This document shows, one piece after another, positions 5,726 through 10,919 of a DNA stretch of 10,919 nt (positions are counted from its first letter, which is position 1; each line of letters opens with the position of its first letter). Source of the stretch: Massiliimalia sp964370215 (GTDB lineage Bacteria; Bacillota; Clostridia; Oscillospirales; Ruminococcaceae); assembly GCA_964370215.1 (NCBI GenBank), contig CAYJIM010000077.1, forward strand, positions 1 through 10,919, read 5' to 3'. A program made the translations under genes and the position numbers. Below the pieces are notes generated by a model. That model saw nothing but the letters and a program-made list of their open reading frames with translations, had not been told where the DNA came from and made no database searches.

Positions 5726-6538
5726 ATGAAAGGATTGATCAGAGGGGGTTCGGTGTTGCTGGCAGGGGCGTTGACCGTCTGCTTGGTAGGCTGTGAAGGG
5801 GTGGATCTATTCCCCAACAGCGCCACGCTGTACACCGATATGGAATTGGACATTGGCAGTACCTTTGTCACCCACGAATTCAGTTATACAGGGCCGCTGA
5901 CAGCCACCAAGCTCGCCGAGGGGTTGGGGGATCTGACAGGCCTTGACTACATCGTCACCGAATCGGGGGTGGAGGGCGGTGTCGTCATTGACTGGAGTCC
6001 TGAGGCCACCCTCATCAAAAACTTTGGGGATGAAGCACAAGACGAGGACTTCTATTTTGAAGACAGTGCCTCGATGCAGTGGTTTATGCTCGAAAGTTTG
6101 TGGAAAAGCATCATCGAAAACTTCCCCGACAAAGAGGTGTATTACACGATGAATGGGGGCAATGATCTGTATTTGGCAGAGCTGTATCCTGTCAGCCAAT
6201 TTGCAGGGGAGTATCCCTATTTGGGACTTTCCTATTATCTGGAGCAGAGTGTGTCGGAGGGGATTGAAGCCCCCGCCACCGACGCGGCAAGCGGTATGAG
6301 TCAAGAGGAGGCCGAATCCCTCATTACATTTGCGATGATCCTACGCGGACAGGTGTTTTCCTCGATGCAGGGAAACGGTAGCACCACCCTAGACGGCATC
6401 AACGCCACCATTTACAAGGTGGAAGGCAGTGACGAAAACGGCGAGGCGACCTTTGATTATGCCGTTGCAGACAATGGATTTGTCTACTACAAAGAAGGGG
6501 ACAACTGGCACCATTACGACATCGGCAGTGTTGGCTAA
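5726..6538 (+). CDS. Predicted lipoprotein with GerMN-like domain
   Basis: A 270-residue secreted lipoprotein. Residues 1-22 form a lipoprotein signal: basic KGLIR, a hydrophobic core and the lipobox LVGC, with C23 as the lipidated residue. The mature protein is strongly acidic. Residues about 55-150 fit the pattern of GerMN domains (sporulation/germination lipoproteins GerM and LpqB): an opening 'T..KLAEGL' helix, a VVIDWS strand in place of VxVDFS, then SASMQWFMLESLWKSII and KEVYYTMNGG matching the 'helix then strand then (D/N)G' ending. The last 70 residues are aromatic-rich and end in HHYDIGSVG. The GerMN assignment is pattern recognition, not a search result. A good GAGGAG site precedes the start, 18 bases after the peptidase stop. 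Its role is unknown; a cell-envelope function is inferred. It is convergent with the downstream regulator. Confidence 0.85.
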   Translation: MKGLIRGGSVLLAGALTVCLVGCEGVDLFPNSATLYTDMELDIGSTFVTHEFSYTGPLTATKLAEGLGDLTGLDYIVTESGVEGGVVIDWSPEATLIKNFGDEAQDEDFYFEDSASMQWFMLESLWKSIIENFPDKEVYYTMNGGNDLYLAELYPVSQFAGEYPYLGLSYYLEQSVSEGIEAPATDAASGMSQEEAESLITFAMILRGQVFSSMQGNGSTTLDGINATIYKVEGSDENGEATFDYAVADNGFVYYKEGDNWHHYDIGSVG

Positions 6539-6556
6539 CGAGCCGGTAGGCATTGC

Positions 6557-6581
6557 GGTCACGGCTTGCCGTGACCCTACC
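6557..6581 (-). repeat. GTAGGG-tagged palindrome, core GGTCACGG/CCGTGACC
   Basis: On the minus strand: GGTAGGGTCACGG, a four-base turn, then CCGTGACC. The arms are perfect and unlike those of the other copies. Its tag faces that of the plus-oriented unit at 6604 (22-base gap), a head-to-head arrangement also seen at 2347-2413. Confidence 0.65.
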
Positions 6582-6603
6582 ACGTCGATGGCAATATGGA
6601 TCT

Positions 6604-6627
6604 GTAGGGATGGGTCTTGACCCATCC
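6604..6627 (+). repeat. GTAGGG-tagged palindrome, core GGATGGGTC/GACCCATCC
   Basis: GTAGGG flows into GGATGGGTC, TT, GACCCATCC, with perfect nine-base arms. It is the right half of the head-to-head pair with 6557-6581. Confidence 0.65.
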
Positions 6628-6661
6628 GCCATTCATCGGACACAAAACGGGGTGGAAAACA

Positions 6662-6688
6662 CGGGCGACCACACAGGGTCGCCCCTAC
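6662..6688 (-). repeat. GTAGGGG-tagged palindrome, core CGACC-CTGTGT-GGTCG
   Basis: The minus-strand copy has the same tag, arm and CTGTGT loop as 4559-4585, with a fully complementary right arm. It lies 22 bases from the ACGGG-core unit at 6711-6736. Confidence 0.8.
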
Positions 6689-6705
6689 CGCTTCACATTT
6701 CATTT

Positions 6706-6736
6706 AACCAATCGGGACGGGCAACCCGTCCCCTAC
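6706..6736 (-). repeat. GTAGGGG-tagged palindrome, core ACGGG-TTG-CCCGT plus flank
   Basis: On the minus strand: GTAGGGGACGGG, TTG, CCCGTCCCGATTGGTT. It matches 10729-10759 except in the loop (TTG instead of TCA). The shared flank CCCGATTGGTT beyond the palindrome shows that the repeat is longer than the hairpin. Confidence 0.82.
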
Positions 6737-6756
6737 ACGCCATCCCTCGCAAAACA

Positions 6757-6793
6757 AAAAAGGATCCCATGTGAAACACATGGGATCCTTTTT
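6757..6793. terminator. Bidirectional intrinsic terminator between convergent genes
   Basis: AAAAAGGATCCCATGTG (6757-6773), loop AAA, CACATGGGATCCTTTTT (6777-6793): a perfect 17-bp stem with T tracts on both strands. It lies 27 bases beyond the stop codon of the minus-strand regulator and about 220 bases beyond the lipoprotein gene, and should serve both. Confidence 0.92.
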
Positions 6794-6820
6794 AAACATC
6801 TATTCAATTTTGGTATGACC

Positions 6821-7657
6821 TTATTCCGCACTCGCTTCGGTTAGGCAGGAACGGCGATAAGCGGTAGGGGTGGTTTGGTTGATCTTTAAAAATACCTTTG
6901 CAAAATAGTTTTGGTTTGCAAACCCGCAGGTTTCAGCGATTTCTTGAATTGGACGGTCGGTATGCGCCAGCAAACTTTTGGCATGTTCAATGCGCACTTC
7001 AGTCAAATAATCGTTGATGGTTGTCCCAAAACGAGATTTAAAGCCGTGCATCAAGGTCGACTTACTGGTCAAGAAGCGGCGTGACAGCAAATCAATGCTG
7101 ATTTTTTCGGCATAGTTTTTGCCAATGTAGCGCTTGACCTCATCCGCAAGGTTGCGACTGCCGAAGTTCATGCGGTTGGTGAGGGTGATGTATTCGGCAC
7201 AGATACGCATGATGCGCACATAGGAAATAATTTTTTCTTTGGTGGCAGTCGGGATCTGATCCAACAGATCGGGCAGCGCTTGTTCCGGCACAAAGCGGGA
7301 GGAGAGATGGCTGACCTTCATACGGGTATCGTCGTAGGTATCGATCATCTGCCCCATCATCAAATAGCCGGACAGCACACCAAAGTCATACAGCGGAGAA
7401 ACCGCCTCATATAGTCCACAGTGACAGTGGTAGATATACAGCTCTTGGGTGCGTTGGGTGGTGGCAAATGCTGCGGCATCACATTGGCGACAAGCATCCA
7501 TGCCGGTCGGTGTTCGTTGCACGGCCTGACATAGTTTCGACGCCTCCGGGGGATAGCAGACAATTTCTTTAAAATCAGTATCGTGTAGCGAAACGCGGAA
7601 GCCGGAAATGTTATAGAGATCGCGCAAAAGTTCTACGAGTTCTTGTTTTTCTTTCAT
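6821..7657 (-). CDS. AraC-family transcriptional regulator with PocR sensory domain
   Basis: A 278-residue one-component regulator. Residues about 8-160 match the PocR-type ligand-binding domain: the cysteine pattern C43, C56, C59 (GMDACRQCD), C78 and C80 (YHCHCGLYEAVSPL), then GYLMMGQ. The C-terminal AraC domain (about 168-270) has two helix-turn-helix units, near 187-208 (IDLLSRRFLTSKSTLMHGFK) and 235-258 (PIQEIAETCGFANQNYFAKV), followed by the usual TPTAYR ending. The start is supported by GGAGGA seven bases upstream on the minus strand. It is divergent from the nucleotidyltransferase-nahK-nagB operon, the usual position for a local activator, so it probably controls that operon and perhaps itself. 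The name-giving PocR responds to 1,2-propanediol, but this ligand cannot be read from sequence; an amino sugar or derivative is an inference from context. Confidence 0.93.
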   Translation of the reverse strand: MKEKQELVELLRDLYNISGFRVSLHDTDFKEIVCYPPEASKLCQAVQRTPTGMDACRQCDAAAFATTQRTQELYIYHCHCGLYEAVSPLYDFGVLSGYLMMGQMIDTYDDTRMKVSHLSSRFVPEQALPDLLDQIPTATKEKIISYVRIMRICAEYITLTNRMNFGSRNLADEVKRYIGKNYAEKISIDLLSRRFLTSKSTLMHGFKSRFGTTINDYLTEVRIEHAKSLLAHTDRPIQEIAETCGFANQNYFAKVFLKINQTTPTAYRRSCLTEASAE

Positions 7658-7713
7658 GATGAGTTCCTCCGTTTTTCAGTCGACAAATGTAAAATAAGAA
7701 AATTTCAGACATA

Positions 7714-7735
7714 TTACTAATTTATTATACTATTT
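7714..7735 (-). promoter_or_regulatory. Two AATAGTAA-like boxes, minus orientation
   Basis: Minus-strand ATTAGTAA (7714-7721) and AATAGTAT (7727-7734) lie 13 bases apart on the regulator-proximal side of the divergent intergenic region. The second overlaps the regulator's likely -10 box. They resemble two plus-strand AATAGTAA boxes at 7775 and 7808. They are candidate sites for the divergent AraC-type regulator. AT-rich composition makes chance matches possible. Confidence 0.35.
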
Positions 7736-7751
7736 TTTCTGGAAAAAGCAA
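7724..7751 (-). promoter_or_regulatory. Candidate promoter of the AraC-family gene
   Basis: Minus-strand TATAAT (7724-7729) is a perfect -10 hexamer. TTGCTT (7746-7751), 16 bases upstream, is a weak -35. The predicted leader is about 60 bases. A weak -35 would suit activator dependence or autoregulation. Confidence 0.45.
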
Positions 7752-7768
7752 CCCCTTGAACCTATAAT
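7740..7768 (+). promoter_or_regulatory. Candidate promoter of the nucleotidyltransferase-nahK-nagB operon
   Basis: A perfect TATAAT (7763-7768) is preceded, after 17 bases, by the weak -35-like TGGAAA (7740-7745, four of six). The leader would be about 115 bases and AT-rich. The divergent promoters overlap back to back. Confidence 0.4.
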
Positions 7769-7774
7769 AAAGAT

Positions 7775-7815
7775 AATAGTAACAGAAAATTTAACTTTAG
7801 ACATAAAAATAGTAA
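7775..7815 (+). promoter_or_regulatory. Two AATAGTAA direct repeats, 33 bp apart
   Basis: AATAGTAA occurs exactly at 7775-7782 and 7808-7815, about three helical turns apart, so both face the same side of the DNA. They lie downstream of the TATAAT at 7763, which would fit repression from that start or activation of a later promoter. They are candidate AraC-type half-sites. Confidence 0.38.
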
Positions 7816-7873
7816 TAAAATCAACTTAAAGATGGTAATTTTGTCCAACCCAAAAAGGACAAATAGAATAAAA

Positions 7874-7879
7874 AAGGAG
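7874..7879 (+). promoter_or_regulatory. Ribosome binding site deciding the nucleotidyltransferase start
   Basis: AAGGAG lies nine bases before the ATG at 7889. It sits inside the longer reading from 7832, which has no comparable site, so the shorter protein is preferred. Confidence 0.8.
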
Positions 7880-7888
7880 TGTTCGCAA

Positions 7889-8803
7889 ATGAAAAAACCG
7901 GTATTGGTCATCATGGCAGCAGGAATGGGGAGTCGTTACGGCGGCTTAAAGCAGATCGACCCCATCGATCCACAGGGGCATTTGATTTTGGACTTTTCGA
8001 TTTACGATGCATATCAAGCGGGTTTTCGTGACGTTATTTTCATTATCAAAGAGGAATTGCGTCCACAGTTTGACGAACGCATGAAAGACATTGCAAGACA
8101 CCTAAACCTGCAATATGCCTATCAACAATTGACCGACCTGCCGGACGGCTTTACCGTGCCGGAAGGCCGTCAAAAACCATTCGGTACAGGACAGGCGGTT
8201 TTGAGCTGTGCATCGATGATTGACGGCCCGTTTGCCGTCATCAATGCCGATGACTACTACGGCAAAGAAGGCTTTTCAAAGATCTACAATTTCTTGACCG
8301 AAACGACCGATGACGTCGGCCGTTATGCGATGGTCGGCTATCGCTTAGACAACACCTTAACCGACAACGGCCATGTAGCACGTGGCGTTTGCGTGGTGGG
8401 CGAAGATGGCAAGTTGCAAACCATCAACGAACGCACCCGCATTGAAAAACAAGACGGCGGGGTCGCTTACACCGAAGACGACGGGAAAAGTTGGGTACAA
8501 CTGCCACCCGACAGCGTGGTGTCGATGAATCTGTGGGGCTTTAGTAAGAGCTTTATGGAGCGCCTGCAACAGGGCTTTGGCCCGTTCCTTTCGGAAAATC
8601 TGCCGAAAAACCCATTGAAATGTGAATATTTTCTCCCCTTTGTCGTGGACGAGCAACTGCAAGAGGGTACTGCCACCGCCATGGTACTGACCAGCGCCGA
8701 TCGCTGGTACGGGGTCACCTATCCGGGTGACAAACAAATGGTCATGGATGCCATTGCAAAGATGAAACAAGAGGGTTTATACCCTGAAAAATTGTGGGAT
8801 TAA
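7889..8803 (+). CDS. GT-A sugar-1-phosphate nucleotidyltransferase
   Basis: A 304-residue cytosolic NTP transferase that should join a sugar-1-phosphate to an NTP, releasing pyrophosphate. The nucleotide-binding signature is at residues 10-25 (AAGMGSRYGGLKQIDP), KPFGTGQAVL lies at 96-105, and the metal-binding NADDYYG contains D121. I chose the ATG at 7889 because AAGGAG (7874-7879) is nine bases upstream and the signature then starts at residue 10, as is normal. An in-frame ATG at 7832 would add 19 residues from the AT-rich leader and has no ribosome binding site. It is first in an operon with nahK (24-base gap) and nagB. Because NahK makes HexNAc-1-phosphate, the likely product is a UDP- or other NDP-HexNAc; this substrate is inferred from context. 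Glucose-1-phosphate or mannose-1-phosphate specificity cannot be excluded. Confidence 0.9.
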   Translation: MKKPVLVIMAAGMGSRYGGLKQIDPIDPQGHLILDFSIYDAYQAGFRDVIFIIKEELRPQFDERMKDIARHLNLQYAYQQLTDLPDGFTVPEGRQKPFGTGQAVLSCASMIDGPFAVINADDYYGKEGFSKIYNFLTETTDDVGRYAMVGYRLDNTLTDNGHVARGVCVVGEDGKLQTINERTRIEKQDGGVAYTEDDGKSWVQLPPDSVVSMNLWGFSKSFMERLQQGFGPFLSENLPKNPLKCEYFLPFVVDEQLQEGTATAMVLTSADRWYGVTYPGDKQMVMDAIAKMKQEGLYPEKLWD

Positions 8804-8827
8804 CCCCAAAGAGTAGGAGAAACAATC

Positions 8828-9943
8828 ATGACAAGAGATCAACTATGTGAACGTGTGACGGAAGCCATTTCCGCCTTTGCGTTTGAGGGCACTTTAAATT
8901 CCTACAAAAGTTATGGCAACGGCCACATCAACGACACCTTTTTGGTGGAGTTCGACCTGCCAATCGGCGATTCTCGCCGTTACATCCTGCAACGAATGAA
9001 CCACGAAATTTTCCAAAAACCGACCAAGTTGATGGCAAACATTGCGGCAGTCACCAAATTTGTCCGCAAAAAAGTCAAGGAGCGTGGGGGCGACCCGTTG
9101 CGTGAAGGGATGACCATTGTCCGCACCAAAACCGGCTCTTTTTGCTATGTCGACAGCATTGGCAGCTACTGGCGCTGTTATGTCTTCATCGAAAATGGCT
9201 TGAGTTTGGAACAGGTGGAAACCCCACACGACTTTTACCAAAGCGGGTTGGCGTTTGGGCAATTCCAAGCGCTGTTGCACGACTTTGAGGCCGACACCCT
9301 CGATGAAACGATTGAAAAATTTCATGACACACCGGATCGTCTGCGTAAATTTGAAGCGGCGGTTCAAGCGGACACCCACGGCAGAGTGGCGTTGGTGCAG
9401 GAAGAAATTGCCTTTGTCCGTGCCCGTGCCGACTTTGCCAATACCTTGATGAATGCCTACAAAGACGGCAGTTTACCGCTACGTGTCACCCACAACGACA
9501 CCAAACTCAACAACGTCATGCTGGATACCGACACGAGAGAACCTCTCTGTGTCATCGATTTGGACACTGTTATGCCGGGCTTCTCGGTCAATGACTTTGG
9601 CGACTCGATCCGCTTCGGCGCTTCCACCGCGGTGGAGGATGAGCAGGATCTTTCCAAAGTAAACCTTGATTTGGATCTGTTTGACTGCTACACCGACGGC
9701 TTTTTGACCGGCTGTGGTGGCAACCTGACCGACACCGAACTGGATCTGTTGCCAACCGGTGCCAAGATGATGACCTTTGAGTGTGGCACCCGATTCCTGA
9801 CCGACTATCTGGAAGGGGATCACTACTTCCGCACCCACCGTGAAGGACACAACCTTGACCGGGCACGCACCCAGTTTAAACTGGTCGCCGATATGGAAGC
9901 CAAATGGGACGACATGCAGACCATCATTCAAAAATACCGCTAA
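8828..9943 (+). CDS. nahK: N-acetylhexosamine 1-kinase (NahK-like, APH fold)
   Basis: A 371-residue cytosolic kinase of the aminoglycoside-phosphotransferase fold, predicted to phosphorylate GlcNAc or GalNAc at C1 with ATP. From memory, it resembles Bifidobacterium longum NahK along its whole length. Shared stretches include GHIN.T(F/Y)LV, YILQ(R/Q)MN, the catalytic loop RVTHNDTKLNN with D224, the metal-site IDLDT with D244, FGDSIRFGASTA.EDE.DLSKV, and the end region ECG.RFL.DYLEGD.YF. These make the family assignment strong; the exact sugar range is inferred. Start 8828 follows AGGAGA by seven bases. The gene sits 24 bases after the nucleotidyltransferase and 27 before nagB. In bifidobacteria NahK works with lacto-N-biose phosphorylase, a GalT-like transferase and GalE; here a GT-A pyrophosphorylase-type enzyme is the partner. 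Antibiotic resistance is not suggested despite the fold. Confidence 0.9.
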   Translation: MTRDQLCERVTEAISAFAFEGTLNSYKSYGNGHINDTFLVEFDLPIGDSRRYILQRMNHEIFQKPTKLMANIAAVTKFVRKKVKERGGDPLREGMTIVRTKTGSFCYVDSIGSYWRCYVFIENGLSLEQVETPHDFYQSGLAFGQFQALLHDFEADTLDETIEKFHDTPDRLRKFEAAVQADTHGRVALVQEEIAFVRARADFANTLMNAYKDGSLPLRVTHNDTKLNNVMLDTDTREPLCVIDLDTVMPGFSVNDFGDSIRFGASTAVEDEQDLSKVNLDLDLFDCYTDGFLTGCGGNLTDTELDLLPTGAKMMTFECGTRFLTDYLEGDHYFRTHREGHNLDRARTQFKLVADMEAKWDDMQTIIQKYR

Positions 9944-9970
9944 CTGTCACGTTAGAAAGAGGGATTACCC

Positions 9971-10684
9971 ATGAAAATTATTCGTGCGACCGATTATCAC
10001 GACCTCAGCCGCAAAGCGGCAAACATCATTTCCGCACAGGTCATCCTGCACCCACAAAGTGTATTGGGGCTTGCCACCGGTTCTACACCGATCGGCACCT
10101 ATGCACAATTGGTGGAGTGGTACGGCAAAGGGGACATTGACTTCTCCCAAGTCACCACCATCAATCTGGACGAGTACTGCGGACTGGACGGCACAAACGA
10201 CCAAAGCTATCGTTACTTTATGAATCATCACCTGTTTTCCAAGGTGAATGTGAACCTTGAAAAAACCCATGTACCAAACGGACTTGCAGCGGACCCCCAA
10301 GCGGAGTGCGCACGTTACGACGCCCTCATTGAATCGGTGGGCGGCATTGACTTGCAGGTGTTGGGACTGGGACACAATGGGCACATCGGCTTCAACGAGC
10401 CTAGCGGTGCATTTGAAAAAACCACCCACTGTGTCGCATTGGGTGAGACTACCATCAAGGCGAATGCCAGATTTTTTGAAAGCATGGACGAAGTGCCAAA
10501 ACAGGCCATCACGATGGGCATCAAGTCGATCATGCTTGCCAAAAGCATTCTGCTTGTCGTCAATGGGGAAGACAAAGCCGACATTTTGCAACAAGCATTG
10601 TACGGCCCTGTCACCCCACAAATTCCGGCGTCTATTTTGCAACTGCACCCCAACCTCACCATCATCGCCGCCGGCGCATTATAA
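9971..10684 (+). CDS. nagB: Glucosamine-6-phosphate deaminase
   Basis: A 237-residue cytosolic enzyme converting glucosamine-6-phosphate to fructose-6-phosphate and ammonia, feeding amino sugars into glycolysis. Family motifs are the phosphate-binding GLATGSTPIGTY (33-44), INLDEY with D67 and E68, and LGLGHNGHIGFNEP (131-144) with H138 and E143 as the catalytic dyad. N136 replaces the Asp of the E. coli enzyme (D141), as I recall is common in Gram-positive NagB. The ending ITMGIKSIML...PASILQLHPNLTII is typical, but the final residues AAGAL differ from the usual acidic-alanine tail. AAAGAGGGA lies upstream of the start. It is the third gene of the operon, 27 bases after nahK and directly before a strong terminator. 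No nagA deacetylase is in the window, so GlcNAc-6-P deacetylation must be encoded elsewhere. Confidence 0.96.
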   Translation: MKIIRATDYHDLSRKAANIISAQVILHPQSVLGLATGSTPIGTYAQLVEWYGKGDIDFSQVTTINLDEYCGLDGTNDQSYRYFMNHHLFSKVNVNLEKTHVPNGLAADPQAECARYDALIESVGGIDLQVLGLGHNGHIGFNEPSGAFEKTTHCVALGETTIKANARFFESMDEVPKQAITMGIKSIMLAKSILLVVNGEDKADILQQALYGPVTPQIPASILQLHPNLTIIAAGAL

Positions 10685-10690
10685 AAACCA

Positions 10691-10722
10691 AAACCCGCAA
10701 CCGTGCCATCGGTTGCGGGTTT
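10691..10722 (+). terminator. Intrinsic terminator after nagB
   Basis: AAACCCGCAACCG (10691-10703), loop TGCCAT, CGGTTGCGGGTTT (10710-10722): a perfect 13-bp GC-rich stem six bases after the nagB stop codon. The T run is short (three T then GC), but stem strength and position support termination of the operon. Confidence 0.85.
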
Positions 10723-10728
10723 GCTGTT

Positions 10729-10759
10729 GTAGGGGACGGGTCACCCGTCCCGATTGGTT
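10729..10759 (+). repeat. GTAGGGG-tagged palindrome, core ACGGG-TCA-CCCGT plus flank
   Basis: Tag, GACGGG, TCA, CCCGTCCC, then the flank GATTGGTT. It matches the inverted copy at 6706-6736 apart from the loop. It begins six bases after the nagB terminator. Confidence 0.82.
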
Positions 10760-10770
10760 CATTGATTGGT

Positions 10771-10794
10771 GTAGGGGCGATTCACGAATCGCCC
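10771..10794 (+). repeat. GTAGGGG-tagged palindrome, core GGGCGATTC/GAATCGCCC
   Basis: GTAGGGGCGATTC, AC, GAATCGCCC, with perfect nine-base arms. The first arm bases (GGGCGA) match the CGACC-type units, but the inner bases differ on both sides, so complementarity is kept. Confidence 0.75.
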
Positions 10795-10823
10795 GTGGTT
10801 TCCCGTGTCGTTTTGGTTGTGCG

Positions 10824-10847
10824 GTAGGGGCGACCTTTGGTCGTCCG
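10824..10847 (+). repeat. GTAGGGG-tagged palindrome, core CGACC-TTT-GGTCG
   Basis: This copy is identical over 24 bases to 4506-4529. The preceding spacer (10798-10823, with TTCCCGTGTCGTTTT) resembles 4535-4558, so the repeated block is about 50 bases or more. Confidence 0.85.
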
Positions 10848-10919
10848 TAATGCCTGCCGGTGCTATCGACTCGTGGATGGGCTTTTCGAGATATGGGTGC
10901 TTGGTCGGAAACGCCTGCG
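10848..10919. other. Unassigned tail of the window
   Basis: I see no gene, hairpin or motif that I can support in these 72 bases. They may be further repeat-cluster sequence or the 3' end of a gene lying outside. Confidence 0.3.

Noticed and set aside
6553..6844. Small proteins encoded in the 6540-6840 gap, with motifs such as TTQGRPYRF
   Set aside because: Such peptides are translations of the GTAGGGG repeat units and of the terminator. They are common false genes in genomes carrying these repeats.
8828..9943. Aminoglycoside resistance gene
   Set aside because: The kinase fold is shared, but the conserved stretches match N-acetylhexosamine 1-kinase and the operon is metabolic.

Overview
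The window looks like a chromosomal segment of an anaerobic, Gram-positive gut-type bacterium, most likely a Clostridia member of the Bacillota. This is inferred from strong AGGAGG-type ribosome binding sites, a clostridial-type Rex repressor, a short aconitase next to a eukaryote-like NADP-isocitrate dehydrogenase, a GerMN-like lipoprotein, and GTAGGGG-tagged palindromic repeats in nearly every non-coding gap. No phage, plasmid, transposase, CRISPR, tRNA or rRNA gene is visible. There are nine convincing genes.

Region 1 (1-4466): aconitase (acn), NADP-isocitrate dehydrogenase (icd) and the NADH-sensing repressor Rex (rex), closed by an intrinsic terminator. The first two enzymes run citrate to 2-oxoglutarate, yielding NADPH and the glutamate precursor. 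A sigma-A-like promoter precedes acn, and two Rex-operator-like 18-mers flank it. The group may therefore be under redox control by its own last gene. The 334-base acn-icd spacer is packed with hairpins and repeat units.

Region 2 (4467-6538): after a repeat cluster come an M24 metallopeptidase of the Xaa-Pro type and, 18 bases later, a lipoprotein with a probable GerMN-like domain. They look like a two-gene unit.

Region 3 (6539-6820): a second repeat cluster and a 17-bp perfect-stem bidirectional terminator between convergent genes.

Region 4 (6821-10722): a PocR-domain AraC-family regulator on the minus strand, divergent from a three-gene operon: GT-A sugar-1-phosphate nucleotidyltransferase, NahK-like N-acetylhexosamine 1-kinase and glucosamine-6-phosphate deaminase (nagB), closed by a 13-bp-stem terminator. 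This reads as an amino-sugar salvage module: HexNAc to HexNAc-1-P to a nucleotide-HexNAc, plus GlcN6P to fructose-6-P. The AT-rich divergent region carries four AATAGTAA-like boxes that may be the regulator's sites.

Region 5 (10723-10919): a third repeat cluster and about 70 bases with nothing recognisable.

The most unusual signal is the repeat family. A constant GTAGGG(G) tag is followed by a short palindrome whose arms differ from copy to copy while staying self-complementary. Copies are joined by recurring spacers, and some occur as head-to-head pairs.
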